DNA from: Oscillospiraceae bacterium
GTDB taxonomy: Bacteria; Bacillota; Clostridia; Oscillospirales; Ruminococcaceae
Direction of reading: 5' to 3'
Assembly: GCA_003445125.1 (NCBI GenBank)
Contig: DLVP01000086.1
Coordinates: forward strand, 1-14,796
DNA: 14,796 bases
A program made the translations under genes and the position numbers. Positions 1 to 8,216 of the stretch are shown piece by piece. A model generated the notes under the pieces. It had not been told where the DNA came from, did not search any database, and saw only the letters and a list, made by a program, of their open reading frames with translations. Every line of letters starts with the position of its first letter. Positions within the stretch are counted from its first letter, which is position 1.

Positions 1-845
1 ACATTCATTTTCATGGCGTATTTGAATTTATCGGTCGGCAAATACGAAAGATACAACGAATACAGTTTTTTTGCAAAACTTCCTTCGGGGCATTTCGGCA
101 TCATCAGCGTCATCGGCTGTGCTTTGAATTCTTCAAGCAAATCCACAATTTCTCCGAGTGTTACCTTATATGTGATCGGCACAAAGCAATATCTTCCGTC
201 GGCTTTCTCAACCGGACGGACACCGTCAAATTCGCAGTGCTTTTCCCTGCCCTCCAGAAGATCGTACATTCCCTCCACGAGATCATCAATGTAAAGAAGC
301 TCCAATTCGCTCGCGCGGTCATTGACAGTATACGGTTCATCGTTTGCCACGCAATGGCACAACGTGGAAACGAAGGAATTGTACTTCGGTCTGGAATGTC
401 CCATCAGATTTGGGAAGCGGTAGATGGCAACCTTAGCGCCGGTTTCCTCGGAATATTTCCGAAACAGTTCTTCCCCTGCCAATTTGCTTCTTCCGTATTC
501 TCCGTCATAGCGTCCGATCAATGTCGCCTGCACAGAGGATGACAGCATGATCGTCGCTCGATTGCCGTACTTTTTCAGCTTTTCAAGCAAGACCGAAGCA
601 AAACCGAAGTTTCCTTTCATGAAATCTTCCGTGTTTTGCGGACGGTTGACCCCGGCAAGGTTGAATACAAAATCGCAATCCCGGCAAAAAGCGTCCAGTT
701 TTTCCTCGTCGCCGAGGTCGTATTCATAGATTTCCTCAATTTTGATATTCGGTCTTGTTTTATTTCTTCCGTCTTTTATCGTTTTCAGATTATTGACAAG
801 GGCGGTACCGACCATGCCCCGTGCACCCGTCACAAGAATTTTCAT
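1..845 (-). CDS. capF: CapF-type UDP-sugar C4 reductase, 3' end outside the window
   Basis: This encodes the first 281 residues of a CapF/WbjC/FnlB-type short-chain dehydrogenase/reductase. The family reduces the 4-keto sugar made by CapE, using NADPH, on the way to UDP-N-acetyl-L-fucosamine in the cytoplasm. Reading in from 845 gives MKILVTGARGMVG with the nucleotide-binding GARGMVG at 7-13, NLAGVNRP at 62-69, catalytic serines in LSSSVQA around 102-104, and the YGRSK pair Tyr117/Lys121. Near the edge TLGEIVDLL and YSLYLSYLP closely match how I remember Staphylococcus aureus CapF. Full CapF is about 370 residues and ends in a cupin domain; that part would lie left of base 1 and cannot be checked. 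The start ATG overlaps the capG stop by one base (TGATG), so translational coupling is likely, with TGGAG upstream inside capG. Confidence 0.9.
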   Translation of the reverse strand, partial: MKILVTGARGMVGTALVNNLKTIKDGRNKTRPNIKIEEIYEYDLGDEEKLDAFCRDCDFVFNLAGVNRPQNTEDFMKGNFGFASVLLEKLKKYGNRATIMLSSSVQATLIGRYDGEYGRSKLAGEELFRKYSEETGAKVAIYRFPNLMGHSRPKYNSFVSTLCHCVANDEPYTVNDRASELELLYIDDLVEGMYDLLEGREKHCEFDGVRPVEKADGRYCFVPITYKVTLGEIVDLLEEFKAQPMTLMMPKCPEGSFAKKLYSLYLSYLPTDKFKYAMKMN

Positions 846-2029
846 CAGTATTTTCTCCAAACCATTTTGTTCACTACGTTGACATATCCCTGAATGATCC
901 TGACGACCTTCATGGATACCGATTCATCCACATAATCGGGACACGGTTTTCCCAGAATCCCCTTTTGCTTCATATCGATCGCCATATCGGTTGCCTGAAG
1001 AAGCTCGTTGGTGGTAATACCGGCAAGTATAAAATCGCCTGCTTCCAACGCCTCCGGACGTTCGGTTGATGTACGGATGCAGACCGCCGCGATCGGGTGG
1101 CCGATTGAAAGATAAAAGCTGCTTTCCTCGGGGAGAGTTCCCGAATCGGAGACGATCGCAAGGGCGTTCATCTGAAGCTTGTTGTAATCATTGAATCCGA
1201 GCGGTTCATTGACACGAACCCGGGGATCCAGTTTGAATCCGCTCTTTTCAAGACGGTTTTTGCTTCTCGGATGGCAGGAATACAGGATCGGCATATCGTA
1301 CTTTTCCGCCAGTGCGTTGATGGCGGTAAACAATGAGGTGAAATTCTTTTCGGTATCGATATTCTCTTCGCGGTGCGCCGAAAGCAGGATATACTTATCC
1401 GGTTCAAGTCCGAGGCGGTCGAGCACATCGGAAGCTTCGATTTTTTCAAGATTTCCGCGCAGCACCTCTGCCATAGGCGACCCGGTCATATAGGTTCTTT
1501 CCTTCGGAAGGCCCGTATCGGCAAGATACTTTCTTGCAAACTCCGAATAGCAAAGATTGACATCGGAGATCACGTCCACGATCCGACGGTTGGTTTCTTC
1601 CGGAAGGCACTCATCCTTGCAGCGGTTGCCTGCTTCCATATGGAACAGCGGAATATGAAGACGTTTTGCGGAAATCGCGGAAAGACACGAATTTGTATCG
1701 CCCAGCACGAGATAGGCGTCCGGCTTCAGTTCGGAAAGTATTTCAAAGCTTCTGCCCAAAATATTTCCGCAAGTCACGCCGAGATTGTCCCCCACAACGG
1801 GAACCAGCAGATCGGGACCGAACACTCCCTGCGCATTTTTCAGCTCGAAGTCTTCCCAAAAAATGGTGGAAAGATTCTTGTCCCAGTTTTGGTTATAGTA
1901 GATCACGCAGGTATCAAAGTATTCACGGCACCGTCTGATTACTGCCGCCAGGCGGATGATCTCCGGTCGTGTGCCGAGTCCGATGCAAAGTTTGATTTTT
2001 CCGTTGTTTTTCCAAGCAAAACGATCCAT
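845..2029 (-). CDS. capG: CapG-type UDP-sugar C2 epimerase (UDP-GlcNAc 2-epimerase fold)
   Basis: This 394-residue cytoplasmic enzyme belongs to the UDP-GlcNAc 2-epimerase superfamily, subgroup CapG/WbjD/FnlC, which epimerises the CapF product at C2 to give UDP-N-acetyl-L-fucosamine. Visible motifs are GTRPE at 19-23, GDTNS at 110-114, HMEAGNR at 130-136, PEETNR at 143-148, HREEN at 219-223 and SDSGTLPEE at 294-302, all in the expected order of this GT-B-like fold. The AGNR...PEETNR form and the late ERPEALE segment favour CapG over MnaA/WecB, which usually reads AGLR. Length is slightly above the usual 370-380, because of a short N-terminal extension. It starts one base after the capE stop, with AGAGG inside the end of capE, and lies between capE and capF, which supports the same pathway. 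Confidence 0.9.
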   Translation of the reverse strand: MDRFAWKNNGKIKLCIGLGTRPEIIRLAAVIRRCREYFDTCVIYYNQNWDKNLSTIFWEDFELKNAQGVFGPDLLVPVVGDNLGVTCGNILGRSFEILSELKPDAYLVLGDTNSCLSAISAKRLHIPLFHMEAGNRCKDECLPEETNRRIVDVISDVNLCYSEFARKYLADTGLPKERTYMTGSPMAEVLRGNLEKIEASDVLDRLGLEPDKYILLSAHREENIDTEKNFTSLFTAINALAEKYDMPILYSCHPRSKNRLEKSGFKLDPRVRVNEPLGFNDYNKLQMNALAIVSDSGTLPEESSFYLSIGHPIAAVCIRTSTERPEALEAGDFILAGITTNELLQATDMAIDMKQKGILGKPCPDYVDESVSMKVVRIIQGYVNVVNKMVWRKY

Positions 2030-2030
2030 T

Positions 2031-3077
2031 TTATTTGTCCTCTTTCAGTCTTTTACGGATGTATTCAAGAGAAGCAATCTTCGCTTTTGTTTCTTCAAGA
2101 GTAAGCCTCCGTGTGTTATGCGAATTAAACTCAGTCAGCGGGTTTCTGTTTTCATCGCCCTTGCTGAAATACTTATCATAGTTCAGTCCGCGATTATCTG
2201 CGGGAACGCGATAGAAATCGCCCATATCGACCGCGTGTGTGCACTCTTCGTTGGTCAGCAACGTCTCATACATCTTTTCACCGTGGCGAATACCGATGAC
2301 CTTAATGTCCTCTTTATTTCCGCCGAACAGCTCGCAGACCGCCTCCGCCTGAATACGGATCGTTGTCGCCGGTGCCTTCTGCACAAGGATGTCTCCGTTT
2401 TCGCCGTGTTCAAAGGCAAAAAGCACCAAATCAACTGCTTCGTCAAGCGACATGATAAATCTTGTCATCGTCGGTTCAGTCACGGTGATCGGGTTGCCGG
2501 CTTTGATCTGATCGATCCAAAGCGGAATGACGGAACCGCGCGAGCACATGACATTGCCGTAACGGGTGCAGCAAATTTTCGTTTTTCCGCTGTTGCGGGA
2601 CTTCGCAACGGCAACCTTTTCCTCCATGGCTTTTGAGGTTCCCATGGCATTCACGGGATAAGCGGCCTTGTCCGTTGAAAGGCAAATAACCGACTCAACC
2701 CCTTCTTCAATGGCGGCTGTCAGCACGTTATCGGTACCGATAATGTTTGTGCGCACCGCCTCCATGGGGAAAAATTCGCAGGAGGGAACCTGCTTCAATG
2801 CCGCCGCATGGAAAATGTAATTCACGCCGTGCAAAGCGTTCCTGCAGGACTGAAGATCCCGAACGTCCCCGATGTAAAAGGACACCTTTTGGAAATCCTT
2901 CGGATACTTCACCTGAAGCTCATGCCGCAGGTCATCCTGTTTTTTCTCGTCACGGGAAAAAATGCGGATTTCTTTGATGTCAGACGTGATAAACCGTTTC
3001 AACACCGTCGAACCGAACGAACCTGTTCCCCCCGTGATTGCAAGGACTTTGTCTTTGAACTTTTCACTGATATTCAT
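2031..3077 (-). CDS. capE: CapE-type UDP-GlcNAc 4,6-dehydratase/5-epimerase
   Basis: This 348-residue extended short-chain dehydrogenase converts UDP-GlcNAc to a 4-keto-6-deoxy-L-sugar nucleotide, the first step to UDP-N-acetyl-L-fucosamine (CapE/WbjB/FnlA family). The Rossmann motif GGTGSFG is at 16-22, FSRDEKKQ at 40-47, AAALKQVP at 91-98, and STDKAAYPVNAMGTSK at 134-149. The usual catalytic YxxxK is MxxxK here (Met145, Lys149). The CapE family is known for this Tyr-to-Met change, so it supports the call rather than suggesting an inactive enzyme. TRFIMSLDEA and the IRHGEKMYETLL segment are also typical. The start has an AAGGAG site at 3089-3094, 11 bases upstream. A 69-base gap separates it from the flippase gene; I see no terminator there. 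Confidence 0.93.
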   Translation of the reverse strand: MNISEKFKDKVLAITGGTGSFGSTVLKRFITSDIKEIRIFSRDEKKQDDLRHELQVKYPKDFQKVSFYIGDVRDLQSCRNALHGVNYIFHAAALKQVPSCEFFPMEAVRTNIIGTDNVLTAAIEEGVESVICLSTDKAAYPVNAMGTSKAMEEKVAVAKSRNSGKTKICCTRYGNVMCSRGSVIPLWIDQIKAGNPITVTEPTMTRFIMSLDEAVDLVLFAFEHGENGDILVQKAPATTIRIQAEAVCELFGGNKEDIKVIGIRHGEKMYETLLTNEECTHAVDMGDFYRVPADNRGLNYDKYFSKGDENRNPLTEFNSHNTRRLTLEETKAKIASLEYIRKRLKEDK

Positions 3078-3146
3078 GTATATAAACGCTCCTTTAAGAT
3101 ATTCGTATTCGTGCGCGTTCTCCCGGTGAGCGGAGTTCGGCAGACA

Positions 3147-4601
3147 TCAAGCCGATTTCCGCGATTTTTTGAGGAATCCGCGAATGACAGACATCAGATC
3201 CTGATATCCACGGAGCTTGAACAGAATTGATCCGAGCATATATATCGCCACTCCCGTCAGCACCTGCAAGCAAAGGATAACGATGGTCGGCAGCGGAAGA
3301 AAGTGCAGGAAATATACCACGATTCCCATCGCCAACGACAACGCTACAGACGGCATGATATCCTTTATCTGTTCAAAATAACCGTATTTCAACAATTTCC
3401 TGTTCGGCCACGAGTTGATCACCTGCGATGCTACGCTGGAAATAAGCATACTATATGCCATCGCCTCCACACTGATCCACATCGAAACGAGAAGCAGCAC
3501 CAATCCGACTGCTTTCTTGCAGATCTCCAGTTTCATATACAGATCGCTTCTTCCCAATGCTTTGATTGCGTTGAGGTTCGCAATATGTATCGGATAAAAC
3601 GCATAGGTAATGCAGAAGATTCTCAGGTACAGAGCGGCAGGCAGCCATTTATCGGTGATCAGCAGGCTGATGATGCTCTCGGCACACGCCGCCAATCCGA
3701 TCATCATCGGCCACAACACGTAGGATTCTACCTGTATTGCTTTTCTTGTCATATCCTTCACGTGTTTTTTGTCATCCTGCGCGCGTGACATCACCGGAAA
3801 CAGTACGCTGTCGATCGACGCATTGATGGAAGCCGTCAGCATGGACGGGTATTCATGTCCTTTATTATAAAACGCCAAATCGCTTTTGGAATATTTTTTG
3901 CCGATGATCAGCTGTCTCGATTGATTCCATACCGTATCGAGAAGCGAGGACACCAGCAATTTCCATCCGTAGGACAAAAGCGTTTTCAGTCTGAACCAAG
4001 AAAAAGCAAGCTTCGGACGCCATTTTACGGTGAGCCACAAAATGATGGTGTCAATCGTCTGATTCACGATATTCTGGAATACCAACGCCCACACGCCATA
4101 TCCCTTTACCGCCATCCATATTCCGACAACCGCCGCCGTGACGGTGCCGCCGAGTGTGGCGAAAAAGTATTTTTTAAACAGAAGATTTCTTGAAACATAG
4201 GCATTCTGGATGTTCTTGAATCCGGAAATAATCAAAATCACGCCCAGCACTCTTATGACCGGAGTGATCTCCTCCTGCCTGTAAAATCCGGCAATCAACG
4301 GTGCCGTCAAAAACAAAAGCAAGTATAGCGCACAGCAGACGGCAAAATTAAAATAAAACACGGTAGAATAATCAATATCGTCCGCATCTTTTTTCTGTAT
4401 CAGCGCACTTCCGAGACCGCTGTCAACAAAAACCTGAAGAATCGATGTAATTACCGTAATCAGCGCGACGGTTCCGTATGTCGCCGTATCAAGGATTCGT
4501 GCCAGCACAATCGAAACAACAAAGGTGACACCTTGCGCTCCGAAACGTTCCAGCAACCGCCAAATAAAATTGGAAGTTACCTTATTCTTATCTAACGTCA
4601 T
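3147..4601 (-). CDS. wzx: Wzx-type lipid-linked oligosaccharide flippase
   Basis: This 484-residue polytopic membrane protein belongs to the polysaccharide transport family of the MOP superfamily (TuaB/WzxC-like). Such proteins flip undecaprenyl-diphosphate-linked repeat units across the plasma membrane. The N-terminus has the family pattern: WRLLERFGAQG, then VLARILDTATYGTVAL, then DSGLGSALIQKKDADDIDYS leading into the next helix. About twelve to fourteen hydrophobic segments run to the C-terminus, and a basic KKSRKSA tail ends the protein. The ATG at 4601 is preferred to the in-frame GTG at 4616, because GAGGGG lies seven bases upstream of it and the GTG falls inside that site. The ribosome binding site overlaps the stop of the upstream GT2 gene. 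Its place among glycosyltransferases and beside a Wzy-like gene supports the role. Confidence 0.9.
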   Translation of the reverse strand: MTLDKNKVTSNFIWRLLERFGAQGVTFVVSIVLARILDTATYGTVALITVITSILQVFVDSGLGSALIQKKDADDIDYSTVFYFNFAVCCALYLLLFLTAPLIAGFYRQEEITPVIRVLGVILIISGFKNIQNAYVSRNLLFKKYFFATLGGTVTAAVVGIWMAVKGYGVWALVFQNIVNQTIDTIILWLTVKWRPKLAFSWFRLKTLLSYGWKLLVSSLLDTVWNQSRQLIIGKKYSKSDLAFYNKGHEYPSMLTASINASIDSVLFPVMSRAQDDKKHVKDMTRKAIQVESYVLWPMMIGLAACAESIISLLITDKWLPAALYLRIFCITYAFYPIHIANLNAIKALGRSDLYMKLEICKKAVGLVLLLVSMWISVEAMAYSMLISSVASQVINSWPNRKLLKYGYFEQIKDIMPSVALSLAMGIVVYFLHFLPLPTIVILCLQVLTGVAIYMLGSILFKLRGYQDLMSVIRGFLKKSRKSA

Positions 4602-4608
4602 ACAAGCA

Positions 4609-4614
4609 CCCCTC
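4609..4614 (-). promoter_or_regulatory. Ribosome binding site that sets the wzx start
   Basis: GAGGGG on the minus strand lies seven bases before the ATG at 4601. It overlaps the TGA stop of the preceding glycosyltransferase gene (4613-4615) and favours the ATG over the GTG at 4616. Confidence 0.6.
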
Positions 4615-5623
4615 ACCCAATCAAGCGATATAACAAATCAATCAGCCACGGCAGATTATAAACATTGCAAAAGTAAAAAGCGAATCCCTTGCGGGTGTTC
4701 ATTTTCAACTTCTTTCCTTCTGCCCAATAGCGTTTTGCCTGTTCTGTATCATGATTCTGAAAGCATTGTTTTTGAATTTCCAGATATAAAGATTTCGGGG
4801 ATCTTTCTTTATATTCATATCCGTACAGATCACAGTAGAACTTCGTGATTTCATTCCTGCAATTCCAAAACCGCTTGATTTTTTCACCGTCTGTGGAATG
4901 GGAGTAGGTGTTGGGCAGCACACGGTATTTCCCGAACACTTCGGGGAAATAATGAAACTTTCCTTCCTGCGACAATTCGATCCACAACGGATAGTCTCCC
5001 ATGAGCCAGTGGTGATTGTTTCTGTGGTTGGGAATTTTTTTATAAGCGCTGTATCGGTACAACGTCGTAAAAGCCGAAATATGATACACTTCCGTATGAT
5101 CTGCCGCAAAATAAGGTTCGTCCTCGCCGGGTGCATAGCTTTTCCTTTTTTTGCCCTCTACCAATTCATAATTACCGTGACACAGCACGTATTCCGGATG
5201 ATCATCCAAATAATCCGCCTGTTTTTGCAGCTTTTTAGGATCTGTCCAATAATCGTCGCCCTCGCAGATCGCCACATAATCCGGATTGTAAGCGGCAATG
5301 ATCTCGTCGAGAATATAGCCGAGGGTGTGTTCCGTATGCCGATTTACCGGGTCACATACGGGAACAATGATATTCGGATACTTTTTTGCATATTCCCGAA
5401 TAATGTCCGCCGTTGCATCGGTGGAAGCATCGTCATGAACGACAGCAACAAACGGAAAATCCGTCTCTTGCTTTACAAATCCGTCCAGCGTTGCACGAAT
5501 ATACGGTTCCTGATTATAAGCAATACATCTGATCAGCACTCGCGGGCGATTCGGATTTGCCTTTGCCGCAGCAATCACCGATTCAATCAATTGCGGTTCT
5601 TTGATCGTCTTTTCTTCTTGCAT
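4613..5623 (-). CDS. GT2-family glycosyltransferase
   Basis: This 336-residue cytoplasmic enzyme has the GT-A fold of glycosyltransferase family 2. It should add one sugar from a nucleotide donor to the lipid-linked repeat unit, by inversion. Beta-strand one and the donor site read IRCIAYNQEPYI at 31-42; HDDASTD at 63-69 is the usual nucleotide-binding loop. EGDDYWTDP at 121-129 carries the metal-binding DxD-like motif. WLMGDYPLWIEL further on fits the acceptor side. The C-terminus ends in a mildly hydrophobic stretch without a clear membrane helix. AAAGGCG lies about six bases before the ATG. The gene follows wzy by 29 bases and its stop overlaps the wzx ribosome binding site. Donor and acceptor cannot be read from sequence. 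Confidence 0.9.
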   Translation of the reverse strand: MQEEKTIKEPQLIESVIAAAKANPNRPRVLIRCIAYNQEPYIRATLDGFVKQETDFPFVAVVHDDASTDATADIIREYAKKYPNIIVPVCDPVNRHTEHTLGYILDEIIAAYNPDYVAICEGDDYWTDPKKLQKQADYLDDHPEYVLCHGNYELVEGKKRKSYAPGEDEPYFAADHTEVYHISAFTTLYRYSAYKKIPNHRNNHHWLMGDYPLWIELSQEGKFHYFPEVFGKYRVLPNTYSHSTDGEKIKRFWNCRNEITKFYCDLYGYEYKERSPKSLYLEIQKQCFQNHDTEQAKRYWAEGKKLKMNTRKGFAFYFCNVYNLPWLIDLLYRLIG

Positions 5624-5652
5624 ATATGTCGCCTTTCAACAACGAATTTCTT

Positions 5653-6981
5653 CTATGCGTTACGGTTGATCTCCGCTTCTTTCGGAGAATTTGGAGCAAC
5701 AAACTCCTTCGGTATCTTCCGAAGCACCATTGTGCCGAAGCAATCCTCCGCAAAGGCAAACAGCAAATAAAACGCAAGGCAGATCAGAATGAACAGATTG
5801 CCGCCCCGGTTGCTGTCTCTGAAGTAAAACAGTCCTTCTGACAGGATATGGAAATACAGAATATAAATAAAGTAATGGTGAAAAGAAATCCTTTTCTTTT
5901 CTTTCCTGAAAACAGTTACGAAAAACAAGGCTGCCAAGATGCCGATGATAATGGTAAATGCCACACCGAAATTGATGTTGAAGCTCTTCAGAAATGTGCC
6001 GAAAACATTGCTTTCCGTTCCGCCGTCAATCCAGCGAACACCTTCCGGAGCGGTTTGTTTGGTAATCTCCCAGTACAGCGGAAACGATTTTCCGTAACAG
6101 TAGTGATCCTGCCGCACATCAAAGTAAAGCAAATAGTTGGGAACCATTTGTCCGGCATAGGACAAAATTGCTTTGAATGTTCCGCCCATGCCGTCACCGT
6201 CACCGAAACGGCTGATGCTGATGGCAAAAAACGGAACCAGCCCCGCCGCGCCGCCTATGTAAAAGGCGGATCGGATTTTCTTTTTTTGCCCGGGTTTGAT
6301 GTAATCTCCGAACAGGAAATACATAAACGCGAAATTGATCAGCCAAAAAACAATTCCGTCTCTTCCGACGAAGGAAAGCACCGCAATCACCTTGGAAGCG
6401 GAAGATATAAACAATAGCGCACAACGAATCGGATGCTTTCCGATGATGTAATAGATATAAAACAGCGTGATACAAAACGGGGAAAAGCTGGAAGCGACGG
6501 AGGCAATGGTATTCATAATTCCTCCGGTTTCCACATAATCGGTTCGCATCGTATCCAGGTTATTGCGCAGCACACTCAACGCCACACCGCTTCTAAACAT
6601 CCGAATGACGGACGGAAGGTAGAACGCAATGGAAAACAGAGACAAAATAATCAACGCCGCGGAAAACAGGTTCAACACCTGCAGGTTCGGCAAGCGAATT
6701 TCTGTATTGGAATTCTCTTTAAAATAATAGAGCGGCAAAAGATAGATGAAAATGCTCAGAATATAAACAATCGCCCCGCTCCAGTAGTTTCCCTGCTCCA
6801 GCAGAGAATAATCCGAAATGCGTGAGGAAGAATTGATAATCACGTGCGGGATGCTCAGTGCCGATACGGCAAAGTACAGCAAAAACAAGATACTGGACGG
6901 GTTTTTCCATCCGCCTTTTCTCGCAATATTGCTTCTCAGCATAATAAACTGTGTGATCATCACCACTACCAGTTTTGTCAT
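5653..6981 (-). CDS. wzy: Wzy-type polysaccharide repeat-unit polymerase (probable)
   Basis: This 442-residue protein is strongly hydrophobic, with roughly ten to twelve membrane segments. Wzy proteins join lipid-linked repeat units on the outer face of the membrane and have little conserved sequence, so the call rests on length, topology and context. A long hydrophilic loop with basic and acidic residues lies around 255-320 (after SISRFGDGDGMGG, through YFDVRQDHYCYGKSF), as expected for the large external loop. FVGRDGIVFW around 205-215 is an arginine-containing motif often seen in these polymerases. The ribosome binding site AGGTGA lies six bases before the ATG. A 119-base gap precedes it, the longest in the operon, with a possible internal promoter. 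An O-antigen ligase-like protein is the main alternative; the nearby flippase and initiating transferase favour polymerase. Confidence 0.78.
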   Translation of the reverse strand: MTKLVVVMITQFIMLRSNIARKGGWKNPSSILFLLYFAVSALSIPHVIINSSSRISDYSLLEQGNYWSGAIVYILSIFIYLLPLYYFKENSNTEIRLPNLQVLNLFSAALIILSLFSIAFYLPSVIRMFRSGVALSVLRNNLDTMRTDYVETGGIMNTIASVASSFSPFCITLFYIYYIIGKHPIRCALLFISSASKVIAVLSFVGRDGIVFWLINFAFMYFLFGDYIKPGQKKKIRSAFYIGGAAGLVPFFAISISRFGDGDGMGGTFKAILSYAGQMVPNYLLYFDVRQDHYCYGKSFPLYWEITKQTAPEGVRWIDGGTESNVFGTFLKSFNINFGVAFTIIIGILAALFFVTVFRKEKKRISFHHYFIYILYFHILSEGLFYFRDSNRGGNLFILICLAFYLLFAFAEDCFGTMVLRKIPKEFVAPNSPKEAEINRNA

Positions 6982-7043
6982 TTATTTCACCTACCTATTT
7001 TCACCGTGACAACGAACATTCGTATCAAAAAATCACGAAGTTT

Positions 7044-7049
7044 ATTATA
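7044..7049 (-). promoter_or_regulatory. Candidate -10 element of an internal promoter before wzy
   Basis: A perfect TATAAT sits on the minus strand 63 bases before the wzy start, in the only sizeable gap of the first half of the operon. There is no good -35: at a 17-base spacing the hexamer is ATGATT. In AT-rich intergenic DNA the hexamer may be chance. Confidence 0.25.
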
Positions 7050-7100
7050 CTGACACTACCAATAAAAATCATCTGTGCAGCTTTTCAGAACACGTGTGTT

Positions 7101-8216
7101 TTACTCTTGAAAATCGGAAAATCTTTTTTGAATCAGTTCAAACACCGCATCAAGATCTCCCGTGGGAACAACCTCTGCCTCTTCTCCCGCACTTTCGGGG
7201 CTTCCTCCCGAATTATAGGTCAAAATCGGTACTCCGCAAGCGCGCGCTTCAAGATTCACCGTGGGAAAATTATCGGAATGTGTCAGGTTTACAAACAAAT
7301 CTGCGGAGGAATAAATATCCGCCAGTTCTTCTTTACTGTTGGTTCTTTCGACCCCGATCACATTCTTCGGAAGGGTTTCCATCTGCTTTTTGGTCAGTCC
7401 GACCAGTACAACCGCAAACCTTTCATCCAGCCTATCTGCCAATTTCAGAAAATCACGGTATCCTTTTTCTGTCGTCCATACACAGGAAACGCCGAGTATC
7501 ATGACTTTATTTTTAAGATCGTCCCTCTTTTTGAAGTTCTTCTCCGTCGGTTTGAATACGGTGGTATCGACGGTATTATGGATGACCGTGATCGGGTATT
7601 CCTTCAAAAAGCTCTCCTTCACCAATCCCGCAAGCCACCGCGAGGGAGTGATGATTTCCATTCCGGAAACGCCGCAGAAGGCTTTCTTTTTCAGTAAATA
7701 ATTGCGTTCAGAGCCGTCATAAAAAACGCTCTGCGGGTATCCTTTTTTTTGCGGACAGTGTTCACAGCGCGTTTTCCATTTGGTGCATCCCGATACATCA
7801 AAGTAACAGCAATGTCCGGTAAACGCCCAGCAGTCATGAAGCGTCCATTTCACCTTCATTTGCGGTCTGGACTTTATCCAAGAAAACAGCATCCCGACAT
7901 TGAGATAGTACCCATGAAGATTATGGAGCCACACCAAGTCCGGATCATACTCCTCCGCCCACCGCAGAAACTTTTTTGTCTGCGCTTTGGCGGAAAATCC
8001 CTCATTATCAAACAATCTGCATTTCAGTGCGTTGATTTTCACATCGCGGTCACAACCGATGCGAACAGCAATATCTTTATACTGCTCCGGGGCTTGTTCT
8101 CGTCCGAAAGCAATCCTCACTTCATGCCCCTGATTTCTCAGTTCATCGGCAATATCGGTGCAGATTCTACCCGTTGACCTTATTCCGCACACGGAATTTA
8201 TCAATAATACTCTCAT
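7101..8216 (-). CDS. GT4-family glycosyltransferase, WcaC-like
   Basis: This 371-residue GT-B enzyme is a retaining GT4-type glycosyltransferase expected to extend the repeat unit at the inner membrane face. The first Rossmann-like domain begins MRVLLINSVCGIRSTGRI. The middle carries the segment seen in WcaC-like transferases, LHNLHGYYLN followed by TLHDCWAFTGHC, with cysteines at 129, 136, 137, 144, 151 and 154. The C-terminal domain has VSCVWTTEKGYRDF (family norm: W..KG), then HSDNFPTVNLEARACGVPIL, whose glutamate fits the donor-binding E of GT4. The start at 8216 lies 50 bases inside the preceding gene; the sequence from Met1 is the natural fold start, so the overlap looks real. The ribosome binding site is weak (GGTAGAG), consistent with coupling to upstream translation. 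Confidence 0.88.
   Translation of the reverse strand: MRVLLINSVCGIRSTGRICTDIADELRNQGHEVRIAFGREQAPEQYKDIAVRIGCDRDVKINALKCRLFDNEGFSAKAQTKKFLRWAEEYDPDLVWLHNLHGYYLNVGMLFSWIKSRPQMKVKWTLHDCWAFTGHCCYFDVSGCTKWKTRCEHCPQKKGYPQSVFYDGSERNYLLKKKAFCGVSGMEIITPSRWLAGLVKESFLKEYPITVIHNTVDTTVFKPTEKNFKKRDDLKNKVMILGVSCVWTTEKGYRDFLKLADRLDERFAVVLVGLTKKQMETLPKNVIGVERTNSKEELADIYSSADLFVNLTHSDNFPTVNLEARACGVPILTYNSGGSPESAGEEAEVVPTGDLDAVFELIQKRFSDFQE

Noticed and set aside
1373..2104. Open frame of 243 codons on the plus strand
   Set aside because: It lies antisense to capG and capE, whose motifs are unambiguous, and its translation resembles no family.
2141..2200. CapE as an inactive dehydratase because the catalytic Tyr is Met
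   Set aside because: Met in this position is characteristic of the CapE subgroup, and the other motifs are intact, so inactivity is not indicated.
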